Shown piece after piece: positions 25,307 to 32,962 of a stretch of 64,000 nucleotides of DNA; the stretch's first letter is position 1, and each line of letters starts with the position of its first letter. The stretch spans positions 26,472 to 90,471 of the forward strand of contig CAIVDC010000076.1 in assembly GCA_903904605.1 (NCBI GenBank). Reading direction: 5' to 3'. The stretch comes from an uncultured Sterolibacterium sp. (lineage in GTDB: Bacteria > Pseudomonadota > Gammaproteobacteria > Burkholderiales > Rhodocyclaceae). The notes under the pieces are model-generated. The model had not been told where the DNA came from. It made no database searches and worked only from the letters and a program-made list of their open reading frames with translations. The translations under genes were made by a program, and so were the position numbers.

Positions 25307-26431
25307 TCAGTCACCGAAGTTTGTGCCCACTCGGCGCGCGCTACCGATCCAGGAGTGATTGATCGGTACTGTCTTCACCTTGCCGGCAACCTCTTCCAAT
25401 CTCACAGGCCGCGTGCCGTCGCCTTTGGCTGCCACCATCACGCCGTACCTCCCATTGGCAATCAGGTCGGCGCATGCGGTGCCCAGTCGCGTCGCCAGAA
25501 TCCGGTCAGCCGCGGACGGCGCGCCGCCGCGCTGCACATGGCCAAGGATGGTGACGCGGGCTTCCAGGCCGGTCAGCGCTTCGAGATGCTTGGCGAGCCG
25601 CAGCGTCCGGTCGGCGTAGAGCAGCTCGGCGGCATCGGCTTCCTGATCATCGGCCTTGCGCCCATCCCTGAGCTTCGACGACTTCCTTCCCGCCGACCTC
25701 GCTGCGGCTATTGTGGCCAGGTCCTGCTTCGACATGGCCCCTTCAGCCACGGCAACGATGGAGAAGGGTTTGCCGCCGCGGACCCGCGCCCGGATCGCCT
25801 CGGCCACGCTGTCCACCTCGTAGGGAATTTCCGGGGTCAGGATGACGTCGGCGCCGCCGGCAATCCCGGCGCCGAGTGCCAGCCAGCCGGCCCGGTGGCC
25901 CATGATCTCGACCACGATTATGCGATGGTGGCTGTGCGCGGTACTGTGCAGCCGATCGATGGCCTCGGTGGCAATGCCCAGGGCGGTATCGAAACCGAAA
26001 GTGGTGTCCGTGCCGGCAACGTCGTTGTCTATGGTCTTGGGCAGTGTGATGACATTGAGTCCCATCTGCTTAAGGCGCAGGGCATTCTTCACCGTGCCGC
26101 CGCCGCCGAGGCAGACCAGGCAGTCAAGATGGTTGACATGGTAATTGCCCGCGATGGAGTCGAGCATGTTCACGAGCTTGCCACCGACCGGCATCTTGTG
26201 CGGCTTATCGCGGCTGGTGCCGAGGATCGTGCCACCCACGGTCAGGATGCCCGAGAGCTGGCCGCCGTCTAGGGGTGCGGTGCGGTTTTCCATCAAGCCG
26301 CGAAAGCCGTCCCGAAAACCCACGATGTGCATGCCGTAATGGCCGAGCGCCGCCTTTCCGACGCCGCGGATAGCGGCATTCAGGCCAGGGCTGTCGCCAC
26401 CCGCGGTAAGAATTCCAATGGTTTTGCTCAT
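25307..26431 (-). CDS. pfkA: 6-phosphofructokinase (PfkA family, GGGGT/K subtype)
   Basis: 374 residues from the Met at 26431. The ATP/PPi loop is [17 protein letters not shown], the phosphoryl-donor loop is [13 protein letters not shown] (residues 109-113), and the catalytic loop is [20 protein letters not shown] with the base Asp. Fructose-6-phosphate contacts include EIMGHRAGW and [15 protein letters not shown]. Aligned to E. coli, position 103 is Gly not Asp, position 104 is Gly (ATP-type) and position 124 is Lys (Lys132 here, PPi-type). The donor is therefore uncertain between ATP, ADP and PPi. It stands alone without other glycolytic genes. Confidence 0.9.
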   Translation of the reverse strand: MSKTIGILTAGGDSPGLNAAIRGVGKAALGHYGMHIVGFRDGFRGLMENRTAPLDGGQLSGILTVGGTILGTSRDKPHKMPVGGKLVNMLDSIAGNYHVNHLDCLVCLGGGGTVKNALRLKQMGLNVITLPKTIDNDVAGTDTTFGFDTALGIATEAIDRLHSTAHSHHRIIVVEIMGHRAGWLALGAGIAGGADVILTPEIPYEVDSVAEAIRARVRGGKPFSIVAVAEGAMSKQDLATIAAARSAGRKSSKLRDGRKADDQEADAAELLYADRTLRLAKHLEALTGLEARVTILGHVQRGGAPSAADRILATRLGTACADLIANGRYGVMVAAKGDGTRPVRLEEVAGKVKTVPINHSWIGSARRVGTNFGD

Positions 26432-26584
26432 GCTTGCGGCCTTCCGACTGAATGATTGGCTATCCTGGTGCTGACGGCGGCATGACGATAAGCGGCCGTT
26501 CACATCGCTCGCGGGCAGCAGCGAGCGGTGCCGAGCCCCAGAGCGCAATGCCGGCCATCGGCACCGGCAGGGAGCCCTCGGTCC

Positions 26585-27133
26585 TTATCCACCCATCAGC
26601 GGCATCGCTTCGTGGATGCCCAGGTAGATGAGCGCGACGCTGCCCATGAGCGCGTAAGCGCCCACCTTGGTGAAATAGAGCAGGCCGGTGACGACGACCA
26701 CGGTCGCCAGTCCGAGCGCTCCGGCATGAGCCGCCCTCAGCACGGTGACCGCACCGGCGAAAATCAGGCCGACGGCAATCGGCGCCAAACCGCGTTCAAT
26801 GGCCATTCGTACCGGCGATGCCTCGTTGCGCTGCCACCAGCCCGCCGCGAAGAAGACGACCACGGACGACGGAAGGTAAATGGCCAAGGTGGCGACGACG
26901 GCGCCCCAGAACCCATAGACCTGCCAGCCGATGAGGGCGCAGATCAAGCTGCTCGGTCCGGGCGCGGCACGCGAGATCGCGAAAAGATCGGCGAACTGCG
27001 GATCGCTCAGCCAGCCATGAACCGCCACGGCCTGGTTTTGAATTGCCGGGACAATTGCCTGGCCGCCGCCGAAGGAAAAGATCGAGAGCGGGGCGAAGAC
27101 AAGGATCAGGCCGAAAAGGCGACTATCGATCAT
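26585..27133 (-). CDS. Chromate transporter subunit, second half (ChrA family)
   Basis: 182 residues, MIDSRLFGLILVFAPLSIFS onward. One CHR domain with FSFGGGQAIVPAIQNQAV, SDPQFADLFAISRAAPGPSS and about six membrane segments. The bidomain ChrA protein is split here into two short subunits encoded by adjacent genes. The start overlaps the upstream partner by 11 bases. Short-chain pairs carry out chromate or other oxyanion transport and must be co-expressed. No chrB regulator is seen. Confidence 0.9.
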   Translation of the reverse strand: MIDSRLFGLILVFAPLSIFSFGGGQAIVPAIQNQAVAVHGWLSDPQFADLFAISRAAPGPSSLICALIGWQVYGFWGAVVATLAIYLPSSVVVFFAAGWWQRNEASPVRMAIERGLAPIAVGLIFAGAVTVLRAAHAGALGLATVVVVTGLLYFTKVGAYALMGSVALIYLGIHEAMPLMGG

Positions 27134-27719
27134 TGCGGGCCTTCCTTTCGAGAACGAATGCCCAGGCGATGCTAACCGGGGCGGCAACCGCGACCACCGG
27201 GACCATCGGCCATCGGAGAATGCCGACCACCGCGAAACAGACTCCAGCGACCACGGGCGCCATGACATTGCGCGGCAGTCGTGCAGCCACCTTGATCCCC
27301 ATTTGCAGGGTCGCGCCGACCGCCGCGGCCGCCATGCCTGCAAGCACGAAGTGGACGATCTCGAAATGGCCGTAGGTGCGGTACAAGTAGCCCAAAACGA
27401 GAATGACGCAGAAAGCGGGGATGACCATGCCGAGAACGGCAATGGTACCGCCGACCCCGCCCCGCAGCCGCATGCCCACATACAGCGCAATGTTGACCGG
27501 ATTGGCGCCGGGCAGCACTTGGGCGACGGTCAGGCCGGACAGGAATTCCTTCTCGTCAAGCCAACCGCGCTTGACGACGATGTCGTGATGGACCCAGGCT
27601 TGGACGCCGCCGCCGAAAGTCGCCATTCCCAGCCGGACAAAGGCGCCCAATAGCGCCATCAGACTGACTTTCGGTCGGTTGAATTCTGAGTCGGCCAGAC
27701 TTGAGCTATCGGTCGCCAT
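27123..27719 (-). CDS. Chromate transporter subunit, first half (ChrA family)
   Basis: 198 residues with one CHR domain: VSLMALLGAFVRLGMATFGG, VQAWVHHDIVVKRGWLDEKE, and FLSGLTVAQVLPGANPVNIA (the PGP-like turn is PGANPVN). About six membrane segments. It overlaps the second subunit by 11 bases and probably forms a heterodimer with it. The two subunits are about 25-30 percent similar by eye at their N-termini, as expected of inside-out halves. Placement next to pfkA has no obvious functional meaning. Confidence 0.9.
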   Translation of the reverse strand: MATDSSSLADSEFNRPKVSLMALLGAFVRLGMATFGGGVQAWVHHDIVVKRGWLDEKEFLSGLTVAQVLPGANPVNIALYVGMRLRGGVGGTIAVLGMVIPAFCVILVLGYLYRTYGHFEIVHFVLAGMAAAAVGATLQMGIKVAARLPRNVMAPVVAGVCFAVVGILRWPMVPVVAVAAPVSIAWAFVLERKARNDR

Positions 27720-28188
27720 GGGTCGTCCTTAATGGGTGGGAAGTGGAGTTCGCGGTTGGGGTCTCCGCCATTATGGCCTAAGCGGCAATCTTCAGGAAAA
27801 CGCTTGCTCCCCGCCGTTCTGAAGATGTCGAATCTGGATTGGATTCTATATGCAGGTCGTGATGACCTGCCTCCTTTTGACCGAATTCTTCCGGATCAAC
27901 ATTCTCTGCCGATCCGGTGAGGAGATGCCGGTCATGGAAGGTGGCGAGGTGACCGACAGCAGGCAGACACGCGAGCGGATCGCGCAACTCAAGGCCAGCG
28001 TTCGCGCCAAGGTCGCGCACCCGTTTCATATCGTCACGAATCGCTTCGGGCAAAGGAAGGGCGCAATCGCGGATAGGCCAAGAACGCGGCCCAATTGCTG
28101 CGGCATCGAAAGTGCATAAGACGCGCATGACCGACCATCTGCAGTCGAGAAGAGCGCCCTATTTCACGGATTGCCATCTGAAAAGTAC
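27720..28188. other. Region with transposase remnant between chrA genes and tRNA-Gly
   Basis: 469 bases without an intact gene. It holds the IS5-type remnant (separate entry). Otherwise nothing gene-like; the flanks look like old insertion scar sequence. Confidence 0.45.
27949..28120 (+). pseudogene. Remnant of an IS5-type transposase C-terminus
   Basis: The frame reads RQTRERIAQLKASVRAKVAH then PFHIVTNRFGQRKG, matching the C-terminal conserved block of IS5-group DDE transposases (ARIEHPFRVIKRQFG type). The sequence then shifts frame by one base: the other frame continues NRG, stop, AKNAAQLLRH, matching the following RYRGLAKNTAQL block with a TAG in place of the Leu codon. So both a frameshift and a stop are present and the catalytic N-terminal part is gone. 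No terminal inverted repeats were found. Confidence 0.72.
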
Positions 28189-28262
28189 TGGAGCGGGCGA
28201 TGGGAATCGAACCCACGGCTCTAGCTTGGGAAGCTAGGGTATTACCATTATACGACGCCCGC
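28189..28262 (-). tRNA. glyU: tRNA-Gly (anticodon CCC)
   Basis: On the minus strand the molecule begins GCGGGCGTCGTATAATGGTA; the acceptor stem GCGGGCG pairs with CGCCCGC. The anticodon arm is CTAGC-TTCCCAA-GCTAG, giving anticodon CCC. The T arm is CCGTGGGTTCGATTCCCATC-like, with the GTTCGAT loop. The discriminator is T and the CCA end is encoded. 74 bases with CCA. Confidence 0.96.
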
Positions 28263-28494
28263 CTTGGCGGTCATTGTAGTCAGGACTATCGTCGCTGGCA
28301 AATTGCCCGCGACGATGATTTCGCACTTGACGCGCAATCTCAAAAGCTTATTATTCATTTGGGATATTTTGCAAGATGACCCCAATGACTTCTGGCAATC
28401 GCAGCAACTTGAGTCGCCGGCCTTTGTCTCTGGTTGTCCACGGCGCCTGGTCAATGCTGCCGATTCTTCACGATATTTTCCAAGGAGCACACCC

Positions 28495-28764
28495 ATGAGC
28501 AGTCTGTCGATAACCCGGCGTCAATGCGGTCAGGGCATGACCGAATACATTGTCATCGTGGCGTTGATTGCCGTCGCCGCAATCGCTGTCTATCAGTTCT
28601 TCGGACAGACGATACGCAGCCAGACCGCTGGCATTGCCAAGGAAGTCGCGGGTCAGAGCGCGGCGACCTCGATCGGCAATTCGCAGACGGCGGCAGGCAA
28701 TGCCGAAGCGGAGGGTACGACAAAGAAGGGGCTGGACAAGTACCAGAACGACAATTCACGTTAG
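28495..28764 (+). CDS. Flp-type pilin (class III leader), first in the Tad locus
   Basis: 89 residues. The N-terminus SITRRQCGQGMTEYIVIVAL is a short basic leader, a Gly before the processing site, and a Glu-Tyr pair at +5/+6 (QGMTEY), followed by one hydrophobic segment: the class III prepilin signal of Flp pilins. The rest is hydrophilic, ending KGLDKYQNDNSR; it is longer than a typical Flp (50-70). A strong Shine-Dalgarno (CAAGGAGC) precedes the ATG. It opens the operon, as the major pilin usually does; processing would need the peptidase at 11230. Confidence 0.85.
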   Translation: MSSLSITRRQCGQGMTEYIVIVALIAVAAIAVYQFFGQTIRSQTAGIAKEVAGQSAATSIGNSQTAAGNAEAEGTTKKGLDKYQNDNSR

Positions 28765-28786
28765 CGCCCCACGGAAGCTGGACATC

Positions 28787-30229
28787 ATGGAACTCGCCAG
28801 GGCCGGTCGAGATCCGCGGCGCGCGGGCGACAGGGGTTGTCAGCGAGGCCAGGCACTCATCTACGGACTGTTTGTCCTGACAGCCGGTCTTGCCGCGCTC
28901 TTTTTCCTGTTCAATACCGGACAACTGGTCAGTGAAAAGACCAAGCTCGTCAATACCGGAGACGCCGTGGCCTATAGCGCCGGAGTGATGCACGCACGCC
29001 TGCTGAATTTTGACGCCTATGCCAACAGGGCGATGATCGCCAACACCGTGGCCATCGCCCAAATGGTGAGCCTTTCCTCATGGCTTCAGTACGCTGACAA
29101 CCTCGCCCGGTTTGGCGCGGCTACGATGAATCCAAAGTTTCTGCCGTTCTATCCCGCTTATGCCGTCGCATTGCAGATCGGACCCGCCACCAAGGAAACA
29201 CTGGTCGATTCCGGTACGCTCCAGGAACTGGCCGCCGGCTCCGACATGATCGTGCGAAAGGCGTTGATGACGGCACAGTGGGTCGCCTATCAAGGCATGG
29301 CCGTTGCGCGTAAGGAGGTGATGGACGAAGTGGCCCAGGCCAACTATGGCGGCGACGGGACTGTCACTGTCGAATCCTTGACTGGAGATGAATTGACCGG
29401 CTTCCTCACGCGCTACGCCGATGAGCAGCGCAGCCGCTTTGCCGACGCCTCAAGTGCTTCCGCCGGTCGCGACCCATTCGTCCCGAAACGCAGTTGGAGC
29501 CTCCCCGGATTTTGGAGCGATTGCCCAAGCGCCACTGCCACGGGCCGGGTAGATTGGCTTGACCGCAGGGGCGGCACTGCCTTAATCGGTTTCGATGAAT
29601 GGCAGGCAATGGACACGCTTTCGGAAAAGCGCTGGGTCCCCAAGAGCAAGAATGACGTGATGTGTCAGGGTCTGGCCGAGGTTCCCGATGGCTGGGGAGC
29701 GCAGTCGGCCGCCGACAACCCGTCCTTCGACATGGAGCCGAACCGCTATGGCGGATCCCCGGCGGTCAATCCCGCAGCCAGCGGCTTGGCACTCGTCTTC
29801 TCAAGTAATTCCTGGGCCTATTCCGGATTGCCCAATTTCTACGACCTTTCCGTAGACGGACTGAAGCAGGAGGATCCGCGCTTCCGATTTGCCATACGAT
29901 TGCGCCGCGAGAAAAGTCAGACGGCGACCTCTGAAGCCCGTTCGGCCATTAGGCCCAGCGCTCGTGTCAATGCCTACCAGGCAACCCCTGCCGGCGGACA
30001 AGAACTGGTGGCAGTATCGGCGTCGGAAGTCTTCTTTCAGCGTACCGGCCCCGATGAAACATGTTCGGATGGCAAACGGATGGGACGCGACAACTGCTAC
30101 GGGCGAAACTCGCTCGGCAAGGCCCGCGAGCTCGCCAGCCTTTTCAATCCCTACTGGCAGGTGCATCTGGTTCAATCCGGCGAGGCCGTGGCGACAGCGC
30201 AGGAGATGCAGGGAGCGACGCTGCCATGA
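28787..30229 (+). CDS. TadG-like pilus assembly protein
   Basis: 480 residues from the Met at 28787. The N-terminus RGQALIYGLFVLTAGLAALF with FLFNTGQLVSEKTKLVNTGD AVAYSAG is the TadG/TadE-G-like transmembrane opening of pilus-linked proteins. The long C-terminal part (about 400 residues) is predicted to be extracytoplasmic and has few Cys (SDCPSAT, DVMCQGL, DETCSDG, DNCYGRN). No von Willebrand domain was recognised, unlike classical TadG. The stop overlaps the next ATG by four bases. It is a minor pilin or assembly component. Confidence 0.78.
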   Translation: MELARAGRDPRRAGDRGCQRGQALIYGLFVLTAGLAALFFLFNTGQLVSEKTKLVNTGDAVAYSAGVMHARLLNFDAYANRAMIANTVAIAQMVSLSSWLQYADNLARFGAATMNPKFLPFYPAYAVALQIGPATKETLVDSGTLQELAAGSDMIVRKALMTAQWVAYQGMAVARKEVMDEVAQANYGGDGTVTVESLTGDELTGFLTRYADEQRSRFADASSASAGRDPFVPKRSWSLPGFWSDCPSATATGRVDWLDRRGGTALIGFDEWQAMDTLSEKRWVPKSKNDVMCQGLAEVPDGWGAQSAADNPSFDMEPNRYGGSPAVNPAASGLALVFSSNSWAYSGLPNFYDLSVDGLKQEDPRFRFAIRLRREKSQTATSEARSAIRPSARVNAYQATPAGGQELVAVSASEVFFQRTGPDETCSDGKRMGRDNCYGRNSLGKARELASLFNPYWQVHLVQSGEAVATAQEMQGATLP

Positions 30230-31023
30230 ATGAGCCGTCACCTTTTCGGACGCTTGCGGGAGGGCAGGCTTTCACGGAATTCCTTGTCGTCGTTCTGGCG
30301 CTGCTGCCGCTTTTCCTGCTGATGCCGGTCATCGGCAAGTATCAGGATATCGCCCATAGCACACGGATGGCGAGTCGCTACGTGGCATTCGAGGCGATGA
30401 CTCGCAACGCCGCAACAAGCAGTTGGAAGCCAGAGGCCCAATTGGCCGACGAAGTGCGGCGCCGATTCTTCAGCAATTCCGACGCGCCCATCAAGACCCA
30501 TGACCGGGCAGGCAATTTTGCCGCCCATCGGAATCCGTTCTGGAGCGACCCGAAAGGCGATCCCTTGATCAAGGACTTCAACACCGACATCACGATCAGC
30601 TTCGGATCGGACAATAGCAGCGGCCAGAATGATGCATTCTCCGCCGCTTCAGATGGCGAACCCTTCCTGGAATACGGCTGGTTCGACTTGCGGGCCCAAG
30701 GAATCTACACGGCCAAAGTCTCGGTCGCACTGGCCAATTTGCCGGGTGGATTGAGGAACTACGAGCCATTCGACACGATAGATCTGTCCATCGCCCGAAG
30801 CACCAGCGTCGTCATCGATCCTTGGACGGCCGCAGGGCCGAAGCAAGCCGAAGCGCGCTTCGGCGGCAATGCGCTGGTCTTCCCTGCTGGCAGCCTCAAG
30901 GAAGCCGCGGCCATCGTCGACGCTCTGGTGAGCGTGATCGACCTGCCGGGCGGCGTAAGCGCTCCGGCACTGGGCAAACTGGATTTCTGGCGCGACGTGG
31001 TGCCTGAGGACCGGCTCAGATAG
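30226..31023 (+). CDS. TadE-like minor pilin
   Basis: 265 residues, MNEPSPFRTLAGGQAFTEFL onward. The AGGQAFTEFLVVVLALLPLF segment is a class III-like leader (Gly then Q-A-F-T-E) followed by a hydrophobic segment. The rest is soluble, with no clear domain; DTIDLSIARSTSVVIDPWTA is near the C-terminus. It overlaps the TadG-like gene by four bases (ATGA). Role: minor pilin or pseudopilin of the Tad pilus, from the leader and position. Confidence 0.75.
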   Translation: MNEPSPFRTLAGGQAFTEFLVVVLALLPLFLLMPVIGKYQDIAHSTRMASRYVAFEAMTRNAATSSWKPEAQLADEVRRRFFSNSDAPIKTHDRAGNFAAHRNPFWSDPKGDPLIKDFNTDITISFGSDNSSGQNDAFSAASDGEPFLEYGWFDLRAQGIYTAKVSVALANLPGGLRNYEPFDTIDLSIARSTSVVIDPWTAAGPKQAEARFGGNALVFPAGSLKEAAAIVDALVSVIDLPGGVSAPALGKLDFWRDVVPEDRLR

Positions 31024-31035
31024 GAAGGAATAATC

Positions 31036-31794
31036 ATGTTCGATGCCTTCGGAATTCGCTTTGGCCTCATTGTCGGCGTGATGTTTTCACTGTCCGCAGA
31101 TGTGGACGGATTGGCATTGACTCAATCAGTCTGGCCGGTTATGGCCGCACCCGAGGAAGCTCGACTTTTCGACATCGGGAACAAGATGACCTTCGCTGGT
31201 TTGCCGATGCGCGTCCAGGGCTTCGTCTCGGCAGTCAGGCCGCCACAACTGGCCGACGGTTTCCGCCAAAGCCTGGGCCAGCCCTTGGTCGAAGACAGAC
31301 TCGGCGACAAACTGATCCTCGGCCGCTTTCAGGGCGAACATTACCTGACGGTTCAACTGGAGCCCGCCGGAGCGGGAACGCGGGGCCTAATCGCGGTGAC
31401 GCACCTGAGCGCCGCATACGAAAGTCAAGGTGAAATCCAGGCCGCCATCGACCAAAGGCAGTCACGACTGCCGCCGGGCTCCCGGATAATCAGCCAGATC
31501 AACTCCGAAGATGGGGGCAAGCTTGCCGAGCATTTCGTGACGGTCAGCAGCCAAGGCCTGGACCAAAATCTCGAATACGTGAAGGTCCTGATGCGCGAAG
31601 ACGGCTTTGCACTCCAACGCGAAGCCGACGCCGCCCGGAGTGATACCTCGTCGGACCCCAGCCAGATCGCCGACGGAAAAGTCTTGTTCTTCAAAGGCCC
31701 GGGCAAGGAGGCGATGGCCGTTGTCTTCCGCAAGGACAAAGGCGACACGACCATCGTACTCAACACCGTCACACTGTTGGCTCGATCCAAATGA
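31036..31794 (+). CDS. Unknown exported protein of the Tad operon
   Basis: 252 residues. An N-terminal hydrophobic segment (FGIRFGLIVGVMFSLSADVD) is probably a signal peptide. No domain is recognised. The body contains the region RPPQLADGFRQSLGQPLVED and a second half SQINSEDGGKLAEHFVTVSS, suggesting a two-lobed exported protein. A strong ribosome-binding site (AGGAAGGAA) precedes it and it overlaps the next pilin by four bases, so it is firmly part of the operon. A chaperone-like or pilus-stabilising role is possible but unproven. Confidence 0.7.
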   Translation: MFDAFGIRFGLIVGVMFSLSADVDGLALTQSVWPVMAAPEEARLFDIGNKMTFAGLPMRVQGFVSAVRPPQLADGFRQSLGQPLVEDRLGDKLILGRFQGEHYLTVQLEPAGAGTRGLIAVTHLSAAYESQGEIQAAIDQRQSRLPPGSRIISQINSEDGGKLAEHFVTVSSQGLDQNLEYVKVLMREDGFALQREADAARSDTSSDPSQIADGKVLFFKGPGKEAMAVVFRKDKGDTTIVLNTVTLLARSK

Positions 31795-31985
31795 GCACTC
31801 GCCCGGCAAAGGCTCCCGAAGCCCAACGCGGACAGTCCTCCATGGAGTACGTCGCAGTCTGTGCCGCGCTCGTTCTTGCGCTGGGCATTGGTCTGCGAGA
31901 TGACAACAGCGCTCTTTCGGAACTGATCGGAGCCTTCAAGACTGCCTACCAAAAATTCAGCTATGCGATTTCATTGCCCGGATAG
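31791..31985 (+). CDS. Second small Flp-like pilin
   Basis: 64 residues: MSTRPAKAPEAQRGQSSMEY then VAVCAALVLALGIGLRDDNS. The basic leader, Gly, then QSSMEY (Glu at +5, Tyr at +6) and one hydrophobic segment match a Flp prepilin. This is the size of a classic Flp pilin (50-65). The start overlaps the previous stop (ATGA) and cpaB starts 2 bases after its stop. A Cys lies in the hydrophobic segment. Which of the two pilins forms the main filament is not known. Confidence 0.82.
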   Translation: MSTRPAKAPEAQRGQSSMEYVAVCAALVLALGIGLRDDNSALSELIGAFKTAYQKFSYAISLPG

Positions 31986-31987
31986 TC

Positions 31988-32932
31988 ATGAAACTCTCGG
32001 GCCTGCGTACATTCAAGTTCAACAAGACCTGGATTGTCCTCGGGGTGGCCCTTGCCGCCGGGCTGGCGGCGGCCCTAGGCGCGAAACACTACCTTGCCAA
32101 TCAGATGGCCGCCATCGAGGCGCGCGCGAAGGGCAAGACCGTGGCCATCGTGGTGGCCAAGCGCGATCTGGCCAAGGGCACCCGCCTGTCGGCCGAGAGC
32201 CTGGCGGTTCGTCCGGTACCGCAGGATTTCGCCCACTCGGCCGCCGTCGTACCGGAGCAATTTGACGGCATTGACGGTCAGGTCCTGGCTTACCCCGTCA
32301 AGAGCGGCGAGATGATCTTTTGGGGACTGCTGGAAAGCAGGAAATCCGCCGGCTTTTCATCGCGGGTGGAATCAGGGCGTCGCGCCATGACGGTGCAGGT
32401 CGATGAAATCAACTCGATTTCCGGCCTGCTTGAACCCGGCGACGCCATCGATCTGATGGTCACCATCGACCAAAGGGGCCGGAAAATCACTTTTCCGCTG
32501 GTGCAGAACGTCAAGGTCATGGCGACAGGCCAGCGTTCGGTGGATGACAAGAAGAGCGGCGAGCGACGGCAGTATTCCAGCGTTACGCTCGACACCACGC
32601 CGGAACAGGCGCAAATTGTCATCGTTGCCCGCGAGGCCGGCAGGATCACCGCGCTGTTGCGCAATCCTCAGGACAGGAAGGCGATGTCCAATGTTCGCCG
32701 CGATCTCGCCGCGCTCTTGGGTATTCGGAACGGCAAGGACGAAGTTTTCGATAACGATGAGCGCCAGGTTCCTGTGCTCTATGGCGGTCGTGCCGGAAAG
32801 CTTCCGCCAGAGGGCCTCCAACTCGGTCAATACGCGAGCGCCTCCGACTCCGCTTTTCCGACGGGTTCGGGTTCACAGGTGCCGGGTCTTCCCGCTGCAC
32901 CGCGGCATGTACCTGCACCAGGCCGGCCTTGA
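31988..32932 (+). CDS. cpaB: Flp pilus assembly protein CpaB (RcpC)
   Basis: 314 residues. One N-terminal membrane segment (WIVLGVALAAGLAAALGAKH), an SAF domain at about 50-120 (VAIVVAKRDLAKGTRLSAES), then the RcpC/CpaB domain with MTVQVDEINSISGLLEPGDA and VQNVKVMATGQRSV. It helps secretin function at the outer membrane and is periplasmic, anchored in the inner membrane. It lies directly before the secretin gene, the standard cpaB-cpaC order. The C-terminal 60 residues are Gly/Pro-rich. Confidence 0.93.
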   Translation: MKLSGLRTFKFNKTWIVLGVALAAGLAAALGAKHYLANQMAAIEARAKGKTVAIVVAKRDLAKGTRLSAESLAVRPVPQDFAHSAAVVPEQFDGIDGQVLAYPVKSGEMIFWGLLESRKSAGFSSRVESGRRAMTVQVDEINSISGLLEPGDAIDLMVTIDQRGRKITFPLVQNVKVMATGQRSVDDKKSGERRQYSSVTLDTTPEQAQIVIVAREAGRITALLRNPQDRKAMSNVRRDLAALLGIRNGKDEVFDNDERQVPVLYGGRAGKLPPEGLQLGQYASASDSAFPTGSGSQVPGLPAAPRHVPAPGRP

Positions 32933-32962
32933 TTCGTCGAGGCCCTTCAACTGCGTTCCCCA

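Noticed and set aside
28189..28262. tRNA-Gly as an active island attachment site
   Set aside because: Only a decayed transposase lies next to it; no integrase or repeated tRNA 3' end is visible in the window.
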